64,000 nucleotides of DNA from Fimbriimonadales bacterium (GTDB lineage Bacteria; Armatimonadota; Fimbriimonadia; Fimbriimonadales; GBS-DC), in contig JANXAW010000030.1 in assembly GCA_025061985.1 (NCBI GenBank), positions 30,172 to 94,171 on the forward strand. The letters run 5' to 3'. This document shows, one piece after another, positions 47,896 through 57,061 of the stretch; position 1 is the stretch's first letter; every line of letters begins with the position of its first letter. The notes below the pieces were generated by a model. It made no database searches and was not told where the DNA came from. It saw only the letters and a list, made by a program, of their open reading frames with translations. Made by a program: the position numbers and the translations under genes.

Positions 47896-49487
47896 CGCCG
47901 TCGAATGGGCAAGTTGTTTAGGTCAACGCGCTCAGGGCGTTCTGGAGCATCCGCAAGTGCCCACGCCAAGCCGAACGCCGTGCGCGCTACCTGTGTGAGT
48001 TTCTCAAAGTCGATCTTTTCTACCGTGTCTGTGGGCTGGTGGTAGTCTGCATGCAGCCCTGTGAAGAAGAACACCGCAGGGATTCCCACGCTCACGAAGC
48101 TGTACTGGTCGCTTCGGAAAAAGAGTTGCTCAGGGTGATTGACAGAGTCGTACATCGGGTTCAAGCGCAGTTGGAGGTACTGCTGGTTGACGCGCTCCAG
48201 CAGTTTGCCGATGTCGGGGCTGGCGATATTGGGTCCGATTACATACACCTCGTTTGGAGCCGACAGGTAGCGATTGCGTGGGTCTGCATCGTTGGGCTTG
48301 CGGCTGCGCCCTACCATATCCAAGTTGATGTTCACGATGATGTTCTCCAAGGGTACGGTTGGTTGTTGCACGAACAGGCGCGAGCCGAGTAGCCCCTGCT
48401 CTTCACCAGCGTACCAAAGCAACAGTACAGAGCGGCGCGGGCGCGGACCTGTAGCAAACGCCTCAGCCATCTCTAATAGGGCCACGCAACCAGAACCGTT
48501 GTCGTCGGCGCCGTTGTAAATGCGCACAGTGCCGTCGCGCTCCTGAAAAGCTCCGATGTGGTCTAAATGCGCTCCAATCGACACATACTCGTCTTTGAGG
48601 GTGGGGTCTGCCCCTTCAATCAGACCGATGATGTTGTAGGCAACTTCGATGCGTGTTTGCGCCTTCAGCGTGATGCGGATTCGCTTTTGAGGGTTTAGCG
48701 CGAAGGCGGGGGCAGGTTCGTTGCGCTCGGCGCGCTGAATCAGCTCTGCTGCGCTAATAGGCTCGCCAGCGAAGATCGCTTCCAGCAAGCTCCGCGAAGC
48801 GACGATAAGGGGCACACGGCTAGATGTCTCAAGCCCCTCAACGCTGCGGCGCGTGCTCCACGCGCGCACGAGGCGCTCTAAGCGTTCCATGTCGATAGGG
48901 TCGATCCGAATGATAGCGACTGCGCCTTTTTCGAGGGCGTTTTGCTCAGGGCTACGCCAGCCAAGCGCTTCGGCTCGTTCAAACCCATGCTCTGAGACCT
49001 CGCGTGGGTAGCCCGTTTGCACTACCAGCACTTTGCCGCGCACATCCAACCCTGCGTAGGGGTCAATCCCCTGCGCGGGGTTTGACCAGCCGTTGCCCAC
49101 ATACACTAACGGGGCGGTCGTCTCCAAAGCCACGGGGCGTGCCACGAAATCGCGCCCAAGCTCGAAGGCGCGTTCGCCAACTTGGATGCGCGTCTCGCGC
49201 GGGTCGAGGCTCTCTATCCGATACCGCAATGCTTGGAAGTAGGTGCCGTTTTCGCCTGCGGGTTTCACCCCCCATCGCTTGAGGTGCGACACGATATACA
49301 ATCCTGCGATGTTCAGCCCACGCGAGGGGGTATTGCGCCCTTCCAGTTCATTCGAGGCGATAAACTCCAAATGCGCTTGCAACTCCAGCGGGGTGATTGT
49401 TTCGGCGCGCGCCATCCATAGCGGGCGGTCTGCCCACGCGCTTACGAGCAGTACACTAAGGCTTAGTGCTAACAAGCGTCTCATCAC
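47892..49487 (-). CDS. Secreted M28-family zinc aminopeptidase with PA-type insert
   Basis: The 531-residue protein has a signal peptide (LLALSLSVLLVSAWA). Residues about 120-270 look like a protease-associated domain. The dinuclear zinc ligands of M28 follow in order: GAHLDHIG (His), YNGADDNGSG (Asp), YAGEEQGLLGS (catalytic Glu), NINLDMVGR (Asp) and HADYHQPTDT (His). It removes N-terminal amino acids from peptides outside the cell membrane. The cupin gene overlaps its stop. It is divergent from dsbD. Confidence 0.93.
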   Translation of the reverse strand: MMRRLLALSLSVLLVSAWADRPLWMARAETITPLELQAHLEFIASNELEGRNTPSRGLNIAGLYIVSHLKRWGVKPAGENGTYFQALRYRIESLDPRETRIQVGERAFELGRDFVARPVALETTAPLVYVGNGWSNPAQGIDPYAGLDVRGKVLVVQTGYPREVSEHGFERAEALGWRSPEQNALEKGAVAIIRIDPIDMERLERLVRAWSTRRSVEGLETSSRVPLIVASRSLLEAIFAGEPISAAELIQRAERNEPAPAFALNPQKRIRITLKAQTRIEVAYNIIGLIEGADPTLKDEYVSIGAHLDHIGAFQERDGTVRIYNGADDNGSGCVALLEMAEAFATGPRPRRSVLLLWYAGEEQGLLGSRLFVQQPTVPLENIIVNINLDMVGRSRKPNDADPRNRYLSAPNEVYVIGPNIASPDIGKLLERVNQQYLQLRLNPMYDSVNHPEQLFFRSDQYSFVSVGIPAVFFFTGLHADYHQPTDTVEKIDFEKLTQVARTAFGLAWALADAPERPERVDLNNLPIRRR

Positions 49488-49556
49488 GCTGTATATTCTA
49501 CCTACGCAAGCAAGAAGGCAGTGGATCGTTTGCTCTGGTTGGGTATCCTTCAGGGC

Positions 49557-51356
49557 ATGAAGCGTTGGCAGCTGGCATGGATTGCTGGGGCAGTGTTTTT
49601 AGGCGTAGCCCACGCGCAACTTTTGCAAATCAAGTTCCAAACCGAAGTCATCCTGCAGCGCACTGCCTACGCGCCTGGCTCGCCAGTCAATGGCATCGTG
49701 TTGCTCAAGGTCGAAAAGCCCTACCATGTGAATGCGAACCCCCCTTCAGAGGACTACCTTATTCCCACAGAGCTGAAAATCGAGGCGAGCAAGGGCTACA
49801 AGGTAGGCAAAATCGAGTATCCCAAGCCACTTGAGAAGGCGTATGAGTTTTCTCAGGGCAAGCCCCTCAAGGTTTACGAGGGCGATGTGCCCATCAAGTT
49901 CCAAATCCTTTTAGACAAGCGCGTGCCTAAAGGCACGCTCGTTGTGAAAGCCACGCTGCGCTACCAAGCCTGCGACGACAGAAACTGCTACCCGCCACGC
50001 ATTTTGCGGATTGAAATCAAAATCCCCATCAGCGACAAAGAGGGGGCTGTCAATCCCAGATACGAGCAAGCTCTCAAAGGTGCGTCTCAATCGAAGACCG
50101 ACGAGAGGGGAGGGCTGACAGAGTATCAGTCGCGTAGCCTTTTGGAGCAATGGGTGGAAGACACGTTTCGCTCGCGGCGCTGGGTGCTGTTTGCGGTCGT
50201 GTTGTTTTTAGGGGGGCTTTCGCTGAACCTCACGCCCTGTGTGTTGCCCCTGATTCCGATAACGCTGGGGTTTTTCAGTATGCAGGCGCAGGGGCAGGTG
50301 CGCCGACGCATTACGCTCACTGCCCTGTATGCGTTGAGTATGGCGTCAATGTACGCAGGGTTGGGCACAGTTGCGGCGGTGGCGGGCAAGGCATTCGGTT
50401 TCCAGTTGCAAAACCCGTGGGTGGTGGGCACGCTAGCGGTGCTGATTGTGCTGTTTGCTCTTTCGCTGTTTGATGTGTACAAGTTTCAGGTACCCCCTGC
50501 GCTGATGCGTTATGTGGGTGCGCGTCAGGGATGGATTGGCGCAATTTTGATGGGCATGTTAGCAGGCGTTGCGGCGGCGCCCTGTATAGGACCTGTGATT
50601 GTGGCGCTCATCTCTATCGTTGCTGCGTTAGCTAACCCATGGGTTGGGTTTTTGGTGTTTCTGTTGCTTGGCTTGGGGTTGGGGGCACCATACTTCGTGC
50701 TGGGACTGTTCTATGAGCGGCTGCAAAGCCGCCTACCGCGTTCAGGTGAGTGGACAGTGCTAGTTGAGCGCGTGTTCGGCGTGTTATTGCTGGCAGTGGC
50801 GCTTTACTTTGCGAACACGCTGATGCCTGCTGACTGGCAAAGCTGGGCGTGGGTGGCTTTCTTAGGGCTGGCAGCGCTGTACTTTTTGTTAGCGGAACGC
50901 AAAGCGTTCACGCAGCCGCGGGTGCTGCGCTTCAAGCAAGCGTTGGGCGTGGTGCTGGCGCTGTGGATGGGCTACAACGCTTACTCCCTCACGCGCCCCA
51001 AGGTGGCGATTGTGTGGGAGCCGTACAGCGTTCAGCGCCTAGAGCAAGCGAAAGCCCAAGGCAAGCCTGTTGTGATCGATTTCACGGCTCAGTGGTGCAT
51101 CGCCTGCGGTGAGCTAAAGCGCTACACTTTCACCGACCCCGCTGTGGTGCGCGAATCGGAGCGTTTTGTGCGCTTAGTAGTGGATGCCACGCGCGCCACA
51201 GACCCTACTGTGCAAGAGACCCTGCAGCGCCACGAGGTGGTTGGGCTACCCACCGTGATTTTCATAGACTCGCAAGGCAACGAGCGACGCGACCTGCGTC
51301 TTACGGGCTTTGAGCCTGCTAGCAAGTTTCTCAAGCGTTTGCAAGCGGTGCGGTAG
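49557..51356 (+). CDS. dsbD: Thiol:disulfide interchange protein DsbD
   Basis: The ATG at 49557 begins a 599-residue protein with a signal peptide. The periplasmic alpha domain has the Cys pair in RYQACDDRNCYPP. The beta part has eight TM helices with the paired Cys NLTPCVLPLIP and GVAAAPCIGPV. The C-terminal gamma thioredoxin domain has FTAQWCIACGELK. All six redox cysteines are therefore present. DsbD moves electrons from cytoplasmic thioredoxin to periplasmic partners such as TlpA-type proteins and the cytochrome c maturation system, fitting the ccmAB and TlpA-fusion genes at 9-15 kb. TATCCT lies 7 nt before the ATG. Confidence 0.93.
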   Translation: MKRWQLAWIAGAVFLGVAHAQLLQIKFQTEVILQRTAYAPGSPVNGIVLLKVEKPYHVNANPPSEDYLIPTELKIEASKGYKVGKIEYPKPLEKAYEFSQGKPLKVYEGDVPIKFQILLDKRVPKGTLVVKATLRYQACDDRNCYPPRILRIEIKIPISDKEGAVNPRYEQALKGASQSKTDERGGLTEYQSRSLLEQWVEDTFRSRRWVLFAVVLFLGGLSLNLTPCVLPLIPITLGFFSMQAQGQVRRRITLTALYALSMASMYAGLGTVAAVAGKAFGFQLQNPWVVGTLAVLIVLFALSLFDVYKFQVPPALMRYVGARQGWIGAILMGMLAGVAAAPCIGPVIVALISIVAALANPWVGFLVFLLLGLGLGAPYFVLGLFYERLQSRLPRSGEWTVLVERVFGVLLLAVALYFANTLMPADWQSWAWVAFLGLAALYFLLAERKAFTQPRVLRFKQALGVVLALWMGYNAYSLTRPKVAIVWEPYSVQRLEQAKAQGKPVVIDFTAQWCIACGELKRYTFTDPAVVRESERFVRLVVDATRATDPTVQETLQRHEVVGLPTVIFIDSQGNERRDLRLTGFEPASKFLKRLQAVR

Positions 51357-51436
51357 CAAAGTTTGCAGCACGGGGGGAGCGTAGCCCGCTAAGGCGCACT
51401 GCCTTGGGTAGGCGCAACTTTGCCCTCGATGCTTGG

Positions 51437-51442
51437 TATAAT
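51437..51442 (+). promoter_or_regulatory. Extended -10 placing +1 on the trpS start codon
   Basis: TGGTATAAT ends 7 nt before the trpS ATG at 51450. No -35 or SD is visible. The predicted first transcribed base is the A of ATG or next to it. Confidence 0.6.
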
Positions 51443-51449
51443 CAAGTCG

Positions 51450-52523
51450 ATGAACGAGCGCAAACGAGTACTGACAGGCGACCGACCGACGGGCAAACTG
51501 CACTTGGGGCATTATGTTGGCTCCCTTCAAAACCGCGTGAAACTTCAAGATGAGTACGACTGCTACTTCCTCATCGCCGACTTGCACATGCTCACGACGC
51601 GCCCCACGCGCGAAGACATTGAGGAAATGCGCGACAACATTCGCGAGATGGTGCTGGATTACCTCGCCGTGGGGATAGACCCGAACAAATCCACTATCTA
51701 CTTGCAGTCGGCGGTGCATGCGGTGTATGAGATGAACCTCTTTTTTGAGATGCTGGTGTCGCTGCCACGCCTGTTGCGCCTGCCCAGTCTCAAGGAGATG
51801 GCGCGCGCCGCAAACATCGACGAGGAGGCGATGCCGTTTGGCTTGATCGGCTATCCCGTGTTGCAGGCAGCGGATATTCTGATGGCGCGCGCGCACTTAG
51901 TGCCTGTAGGCAAGGATAACGAGGCGCACGTGGAGGTCACCCGCGAAATCGCACGGCGGTTCAACTACCTCTATGGCGAAGTGTTCCCTATCCCTGAAGT
52001 GATGCTCAGCGATGTGCCCACCCTAGTGGGCATTGACGGCAAAGCGAAAATGAGCAAGAGTCTTGGAAACGCCATCTTCCTCTCGGATGACCCCAAAACC
52101 GTTGAGAAAAAAGTGCGCAGTATGTACACTGACCCCAAGCGCATCCGCGCCGACATCCCTGGCACAGTGGAAGGCAACCCTGTGTTTATCTATCACGACA
52201 TCTTCAATCCCAACCGCGAGGAGGTAGAGGACCTCAAGGAGCGGTATCGGCAGGGGCGCGTGGGCGATGTGGAAGTGAAAGAGAAGCTGGCGCGCGCCTT
52301 GAATGCCTTTTTAGACCCCATTCGCGAGCGACGTGAGCAGTTTGCGAAAGAGCGCGGCTTGGTAGAAGAAATCATCTACACAGGCACGCTGAAAGTGCGT
52401 GCGATCGCCGAAGAGACGCTGGAGGCAGTCAAGCAGGCGATGGGGTTGCGGGGCATCTGGCGCAGCATTGAGCGCAAAGCCCGTGAGCGAATGCAAGAGC
52501 TGGCAAAGCTTCAAACGCTCTAA
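51450..52523 (+). CDS. trpS: Tryptophanyl-tRNA synthetase
   Basis: From the ATG at 51450 the enzyme has 357 residues. The class I HIGH equivalent is [14 protein letters not shown], the ATP/Trp-binding region [10 protein letters not shown], and the KMSKS loop is [33 protein letters not shown] is also conserved. It charges tRNA-Trp. The gene is monocistronic and converges on the matrixin-like protease, with a hairpin terminator between. Confidence 0.97.
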   Translation: MNERKRVLTGDRPTGKLHLGHYVGSLQNRVKLQDEYDCYFLIADLHMLTTRPTREDIEEMRDNIREMVLDYLAVGIDPNKSTIYLQSAVHAVYEMNLFFEMLVSLPRLLRLPSLKEMARAANIDEEAMPFGLIGYPVLQAADILMARAHLVPVGKDNEAHVEVTREIARRFNYLYGEVFPIPEVMLSDVPTLVGIDGKAKMSKSLGNAIFLSDDPKTVEKKVRSMYTDPKRIRADIPGTVEGNPVFIYHDIFNPNREEVEDLKERYRQGRVGDVEVKEKLARALNAFLDPIRERREQFAKERGLVEEIIYTGTLKVRAIAEETLEAVKQAMGLRGIWRSIERKARERMQELAKLQTL

Positions 52524-52560
52524 AAGCGAGGGGGCAAAGAGAGTGCCCCCTGCTTGTTTT
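52524..52560. terminator. Terminator between convergent trpS and protease genes
   Basis: GGGGGCA (52530-52536) and TGCCCCC (52544-52550) form a 7-bp stem, extended by AAGC/GCTT and followed by TGCTTGTTTT on the plus strand. It probably serves trpS and might act in both directions. Confidence 0.7.
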
Positions 52561-54073
52561 AGCATCCCTGTCCGAAGTTGAACAGTACCAACAGCAGGTC
52601 GGCGTTGTTCACGACGCCATCGCCGTTTCCGTCTGCTGCGGGATTGTTTGTGCCGAAGTTGAACAGCACCAGCAGCAGGTCAGCGTTGTTCACACAGCCG
52701 TTGCCGTCCATGTCGCCCGTCGGCAGCACGACCTGCTGCACAGTCAGACGATAGCGTTGCACATCGTCTGCTGAGCCTGTTCCAGAGAAGACGCGCACAA
52801 AGAATGTACCGCCCGCTGGTGGAGGCACGAAGTTCGCAATCTGCTCAGATTGCCCTATGCCGTTGGAGTTCGCAGTGGCAATCACGGTGCCAGTACTATT
52901 GCACAGCTCCATATCTAGGTTTTGAATGGCGCGAGTGTTGATGGTGCTCGCTGTGCCTCCCTCTGGGCCGACTTGGTAGGTAGCGCCGATAGGCGCGGCA
53001 GTGATTGTAAGGCGGCGGAACGCGGGCACTTCTAGGCGATACCAGTCCACATCGGCGCTTCTGTCGAGGCTTGCCCACTCGAGAGTGACGGTAGCTTCAG
53101 GGAGTTCTACAGGGGTTGCTTGTGCTTGTGTATTGTTCACTTCGTAGGGGTCGCCGTACAGGCGATGTGCCCCACGAATGTCGTCGTCTTGAGGTCCGTC
53201 AAACGCAAGGCTCAAATACGGCTCCATGAGCTTAGTTTCGTTTACAGGGATTACGTGCCCAAGTCCCAAGCCGTGCCCGTGTTCGTGCATGACCGTGTTG
53301 CGTAGGAAGCGGTAGCTTGCAAAAGCGTTTTGCCAGCTTTCACTGCTGTCTAACACCATATCGCCCACGTTGGGGAAGTAGTTGAACGCTAAGATGCCAC
53401 TGGGTCCATCCAAATTACGTGCGCCGATGCGCACATCGCCGCGCGGAACTGTAGCGGAACCCGGAGCGTTCGGGAAGGACGCTCCATCGTCGCTGACCTC
53501 TGTGTAAGTTATGCCTGCTACCTGCTGCCAGCGCGCGAAGCTGTTGCGAAACTGGGCTAGCCATAGCCCGCGATTACCGCCAAACTTGTTATCCATACTG
53601 CTGAAAAGGTTGCTGGGCAATGTGTTATTGCCCGGTCCTGGCAGTTGTGTGCCATCGGGCACAAGGCTCCAGCGTAGGCGGATTGGCGTGCCCCGTGAGC
53701 CCGTACTCCCGTACGAAGTGAAGGTCCAACGATTGCCCAAGTTGTACGCTGGCATAAACTCGCCGAAAATGAGGCGCGACATATACTCCACATACCACTC
53801 AGGCGTGCCAGGCGCAAAACACAAGTGCGCTAAGTGTCCGTCGTGTGTGATGCCTTCCACACAGCACTGACCAACCCCACCAATACCCGTAAGCTGCTCC
53901 AGTACTCGGTGGCTCCCGTCGAAGGAGTGAGGTCGCTCCCAATCCCACAAGGGTAGCCACGAGGGCAAAATCGGATGGTTTACAAATAGCGGGCGTCGCT
54001 GCGTAGGTGTATCCGCAGTGGCTACGCCTAAAAGCAAAGTTCCCGCTAGCCAGCCCACGAGATTCCGCCTCAC
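52559..54073 (-). CDS. Secreted matrixin-like metalloprotease with PPC domain and dockerin-like tail
   Basis: I chose the GTG at 54073 because GGGAGGT lies 5 nt upstream and it opens a signal peptide (NLVGWLAGTLLLGVATA); the track's 54145 start precedes the promoter-like TATAAT. The 504 residues include a zinc protease domain with VMHEHGHGLGLGHV (HExxHxxGxxH) and a downstream Met-turn-like LMEPYLS. A PPC-type domain follows (ADVDWYRLEVPAFRRLTIT). Two dockerin-type calcium repeats finish the chain (GDMDGNGCVNNADLLLVL, DGNGDGVVNNADLLLVL), with the terminus FGQGC. It likely degrades extracellular protein while attached to the surface. Confidence 0.85.
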   Translation of the reverse strand: MRRNLVGWLAGTLLLGVATADTPTQRRPLFVNHPILPSWLPLWDWERPHSFDGSHRVLEQLTGIGGVGQCCVEGITHDGHLAHLCFAPGTPEWYVEYMSRLIFGEFMPAYNLGNRWTFTSYGSTGSRGTPIRLRWSLVPDGTQLPGPGNNTLPSNLFSSMDNKFGGNRGLWLAQFRNSFARWQQVAGITYTEVSDDGASFPNAPGSATVPRGDVRIGARNLDGPSGILAFNYFPNVGDMVLDSSESWQNAFASYRFLRNTVMHEHGHGLGLGHVIPVNETKLMEPYLSLAFDGPQDDDIRGAHRLYGDPYEVNNTQAQATPVELPEATVTLEWASLDRSADVDWYRLEVPAFRRLTITAAPIGATYQVGPEGGTASTINTRAIQNLDMELCNSTGTVIATANSNGIGQSEQIANFVPPPAGGTFFVRVFSGTGSADDVQRYRLTVQQVVLPTGDMDGNGCVNNADLLLVLFNFGTNNPAADGNGDGVVNNADLLLVLFNFGQGC

Positions 54074-54162
54074 CGCTAACCTCCCGACTTGCTTTGAGAC
54101 TGCGAGGGCACGACTGCTGGTCGCACCATGGGGATTATAGCACATCTTGTGCCAAGCGGGGG

Positions 54163-54168
54163 TATCCT
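54163..54168 (+). promoter_or_regulatory. -10-like box before dxr
   Basis: TATCCT ends 8 nt before the dxr ATG at 54177, without an SD, consistent with a leaderless transcript. Confidence 0.4.
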
Positions 54169-54176
54169 ACGGTTGT

Positions 54177-55307
54177 ATGCGTCGAGTGCTGGTGCTTGGC
54201 TCCACTGGTTCGATTGGGAGGCAAACTTTGGATGTCCTGCGTCGGTTGCCCCAACAGTTGCAGCTTGTTGGGTTAGCGGCATATTCTGACTACTGTGCGC
54301 TTCAAGCCCAAGCGACAGAGTGGGGGGTTGAGGTGCTTGGGCTGGTCTGCCCACCCAAGGGGGCGACGGGGATTAGCTACGTGGGGGTGGAAGGGCTATG
54401 CGCAATGGTGCAGCGTGAGGACGTAGACGTTGTGGTGGTGGCGCTAGGCGGGGCTGTAGCGCTTGAGCCGACATTAGCAGCGTTGGAAGCAGGCAAAACC
54501 GTCGCCTTAGCTACCAAAGAGGTGCTGGTGGCTGCAGGGGCGCTGGTGATGGAAGTTGCGCAGCGCACAGGAGCGCCCCTACTTCCCATCGATAGCGAGC
54601 ATTCGGGAGCGTTTCAAGCGATGCAGGCAGGTAAACGCGAGCAGGTCGCGCGCCTAACGCTCACTGCCTCAGGCGGCCCGTTCCGGACCCGCCCGCTGGA
54701 TACCTTTGACACCATCACAGTAGAGGAAGCCTTAGAGCACCCCAACTGGAAAATGGGCAAGAAAATCACTGTTGACTCCGCCACGATGATGAACAAGGGG
54801 CTGGAAGTGATAGAAGCACAGTGGCTGTTTGGGTTGCGCTTGGAGCAGGTAGAGGTGCTCATCCATCCCCAAAGCATTGTGCACGCGCTGGTGGAGTTCG
54901 TGGACGGCTCGGTGATCGCGCAGCTAAGCCTGCCTGATATGCGCCTACCGATTTTATACGCGCTAATGTATCCAGAGCGCGTAGCGACGGAATTCCCGCG
55001 CCTGCGTTTAGAGCAGATTGGGCAGCTAACCTTCGAGGCTCCTGATCCGCAACGCTATCCATGCTTGAGCTTGGCGTACGAGGCTGCCCGAATCGGCGGC
55101 ACAATGCCTACTGTACTAAACGCTGCAAATGAGGTGGCAGTGCGTGCCTTTTTGGAGCATCAGATCCGTTTCACGGATATTCCGCGCCTTGTGGAGCAGG
55201 CGATGGCAGCCCATGCGCCTGTGCCCCCTACGCTGGAAAATGTGTTGCAAGCGGATGCGTGGGCACGTGCGTGGCTTGCAGCGCGCTTAGCCCAGCGTTC
55301 GGTATAA
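54177..55307 (+). CDS. dxr: 1-deoxy-D-xylulose 5-phosphate reductoisomerase
   Basis: The 376-residue enzyme begins RRVLVLGSTGSIGRQTLDVL (NADPH site). Active-site blocks are KEVLVAAGALV, PIDSEHSGAFQAM, ASGGPFR and WKMGKKITVDSATMMNKGLEVIEAQWLF. Next come HPQSIVHALVEF and the C-terminal helical domain. It makes 2-C-methylerythritol 4-phosphate, committing carbon to isoprenoids via the MEP route, which would feed the carotenoids implied by the CruF-like gene. Its TAA stop is part of the TATAAT of the argS promoter. Confidence 0.96.
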   Translation: MRRVLVLGSTGSIGRQTLDVLRRLPQQLQLVGLAAYSDYCALQAQATEWGVEVLGLVCPPKGATGISYVGVEGLCAMVQREDVDVVVVALGGAVALEPTLAALEAGKTVALATKEVLVAAGALVMEVAQRTGAPLLPIDSEHSGAFQAMQAGKREQVARLTLTASGGPFRTRPLDTFDTITVEEALEHPNWKMGKKITVDSATMMNKGLEVIEAQWLFGLRLEQVEVLIHPQSIVHALVEFVDGSVIAQLSLPDMRLPILYALMYPERVATEFPRLRLEQIGQLTFEAPDPQRYPCLSLAYEAARIGGTMPTVLNAANEVAVRAFLEHQIRFTDIPRLVEQAMAAHAPVPPTLENVLQADAWARAWLAARLAQRSV

Positions 55308-55308
55308 T
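55303..55308 (+). promoter_or_regulatory. -10 box for argS overlapping the dxr stop codon
   Basis: TATAAT contains the dxr stop TAA (55305-55307) and ends 10 nt before the argS ATG. The predicted leader is only a few bases. Confidence 0.55.
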
Positions 55309-55318
55309 CATAAACCCT

Positions 55319-57025
55319 ATGATACGCCAGCAGTTAGCAGCGTGGGTGCAGCAAGCAGCCTATGCCGCCCAAGCAGCGGGCGCACTCGCCTTCGAAACGC
55401 TCCCCGAGTTTGAGATAGAGACTCCGCGCAACCCTCAGTTCGGCGATTATGCTGCGAACCTGGCGATGCTTTTGGCGCGGCAAGTGCGCCGCAACCCTCG
55501 CGAGGTCGCCGAAATTATTCGCCAACACTTGCCCCAGGCAGCTTACGAGTGGGTTGAGCGTGCGGAGGTGGCAGGGGCGGGCTTTTTGAACTTTTACCTC
55601 AAGCCCAACTGGGCAGGCGCAGTGGTGCGCCACATCCTCACGCAGGGCGAGCAGTACGGCAACCTCACGATTGGGGCGGGCAAGCGCGTGCTGGTTGAGT
55701 TCGTAAGTGCAAACCCAACGGGCCCGCTCACATTAGGGCATGGGCGCAACGCTGCGGTAGGCGATAGCCTCGCACGCATCTTGGAAGCTGCAGGCTACCA
55801 AGTGGAGCGCGAGTTCTACATCAACGACGGCGAGAACTCCACCCAAATCCGCAACTTTGGGCTGTCTGTGCTCGCCCGCTATCGGCAACTGCTGGGCGAA
55901 CCCGCCAAGGTGCCCCCAGACGGCTACCATGGCGAGTATGTGAAAGAGATTGCCCAAGCCATTCGCGAGCAATACGGCGACTCGTTTGCCGAAGGCGACC
56001 CCGAAACGGTGCTGAAGCGGTTCGAGCAAATCGCCAAGCAACAGATGCTTGCCGAACACGAGCGCGACTTAGCGGAGTTCGGTGTGCGTTTTGACCGTTG
56101 GTTCTCTGAGCAAAGCTTATATGACTCGGGCAAGGTGCAGGAGACGCTGAACCTATTGCGCGAGCGCGGCTACGTCTATGAACACGAAGGCGCACTCTGG
56201 TTCCGATCCACCGCTTTTGGCGACGAGAAGGACCGCGTGCTAGTGCGCGCCAACGGCTTGCCCACCTATCTGGCTGCCGATATTGCCTATCACCGCGACA
56301 AATACGAGCGTGGCTACGACTTGCTCATCAACCTTTGGGGAGCAGACCACCACGGCTACGTGGCGCGGATGCGCGCCGCCGTTGCTGCACTGGGCTATGA
56401 CCCCGACCGGCTGCACATTCTGATTTATCAGCTGGTGAACCTATTTCGGGGCACAGAGCCAGTGCGGATGTCTAAGCGGGCGGGCGAGTTCATTACCTTG
56501 CGCGAGGTGATGGATGAAATCGGCACCGACGCCCTGCGCTTTTTCTACCTCCTGCGCTCGCACGATAGCACCTTGGATATTGACATTGAACTTGCGAAGG
56601 AGCAATCTGAGAAGAACCCCGTGTTCTATGTGCAGTATGCGCACGCGCGGATTTGCAGTATTGAGCGCACGGCGGCGGAGCGCGGCGTTCCTATGCCGGA
56701 TGTTGCCACCACGGACCTCAGCGTGCTGACCCACCCTGCGGAGCTGGCGTTGGTGAAGCGGTTAGCAGACTTGCCCGATGAGATTGCCTTAGCAGCGCGC
56801 CACAACGCTCCGCATCGGCTCACCACCTACGCGCTGGATGTGGCGCGGGCGTTCCACAGCTTCTACACCGAGTGCCGCGTGCTGGGGGCAGAGCCTGCCC
56901 TGCAAGATGCGCGGTTGTTGCTGGTGCGTGCCACACGCCTTACGCTGGCGCGAACCTTAGGCTTGCTGGGCGTATCGGCTCCTGAGCGCATGGAGCGCGC
57001 TGAGGCGGAGGCAGTTGCCACTTAG
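55319..57025 (+). CDS. argS: Arginyl-tRNA synthetase
   Basis: The 568-residue enzyme has the N-terminal Add-1 domain for the tRNA D-loop (RNPQFGDYAANLAMLLA). VEFVSANPTGPLTLGHGRNAAVGDSLA is the HIGH-type region, and SKRAGEFITLREVMDEIGTDALRFF replaces the KMSKS loop. The C-terminal DALR anticodon-binding domain ends MERAEAEAVAT. It charges tRNA-Arg. The start at 55319 follows the TATAAT box without an SD. Confidence 0.96.
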   Translation: MIRQQLAAWVQQAAYAAQAAGALAFETLPEFEIETPRNPQFGDYAANLAMLLARQVRRNPREVAEIIRQHLPQAAYEWVERAEVAGAGFLNFYLKPNWAGAVVRHILTQGEQYGNLTIGAGKRVLVEFVSANPTGPLTLGHGRNAAVGDSLARILEAAGYQVEREFYINDGENSTQIRNFGLSVLARYRQLLGEPAKVPPDGYHGEYVKEIAQAIREQYGDSFAEGDPETVLKRFEQIAKQQMLAEHERDLAEFGVRFDRWFSEQSLYDSGKVQETLNLLRERGYVYEHEGALWFRSTAFGDEKDRVLVRANGLPTYLAADIAYHRDKYERGYDLLINLWGADHHGYVARMRAAVAALGYDPDRLHILIYQLVNLFRGTEPVRMSKRAGEFITLREVMDEIGTDALRFFYLLRSHDSTLDIDIELAKEQSEKNPVFYVQYAHARICSIERTAAERGVPMPDVATTDLSVLTHPAELALVKRLADLPDEIALAARHNAPHRLTTYALDVARAFHSFYTECRVLGAEPALQDARLLLVRATRLTLARTLGLLGVSAPERMERAEAEAVAT

Positions 57026-57048
57026 TGAGGCGGCGAAGCTGCCTCTGG

Positions 57049-57054
57049 TATAAT
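57049..57054 (+). promoter_or_regulatory. Extended -10 placing +1 on the lipA start codon
   Basis: TGGTATAAT ends 7 nt before the lipA ATG at 57062. The box lies in the 36-nt gap after argS, and no SD is present. Confidence 0.6.
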
Positions 57055-57061
57055 ACGAGCG

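Noticed and set aside
52559-54145. ATG at 54145 for the matrixin-like protease
   Set aside because: It precedes the TATAAT box; the GTG at 54073 has a strong SD and leads directly into a signal peptide.
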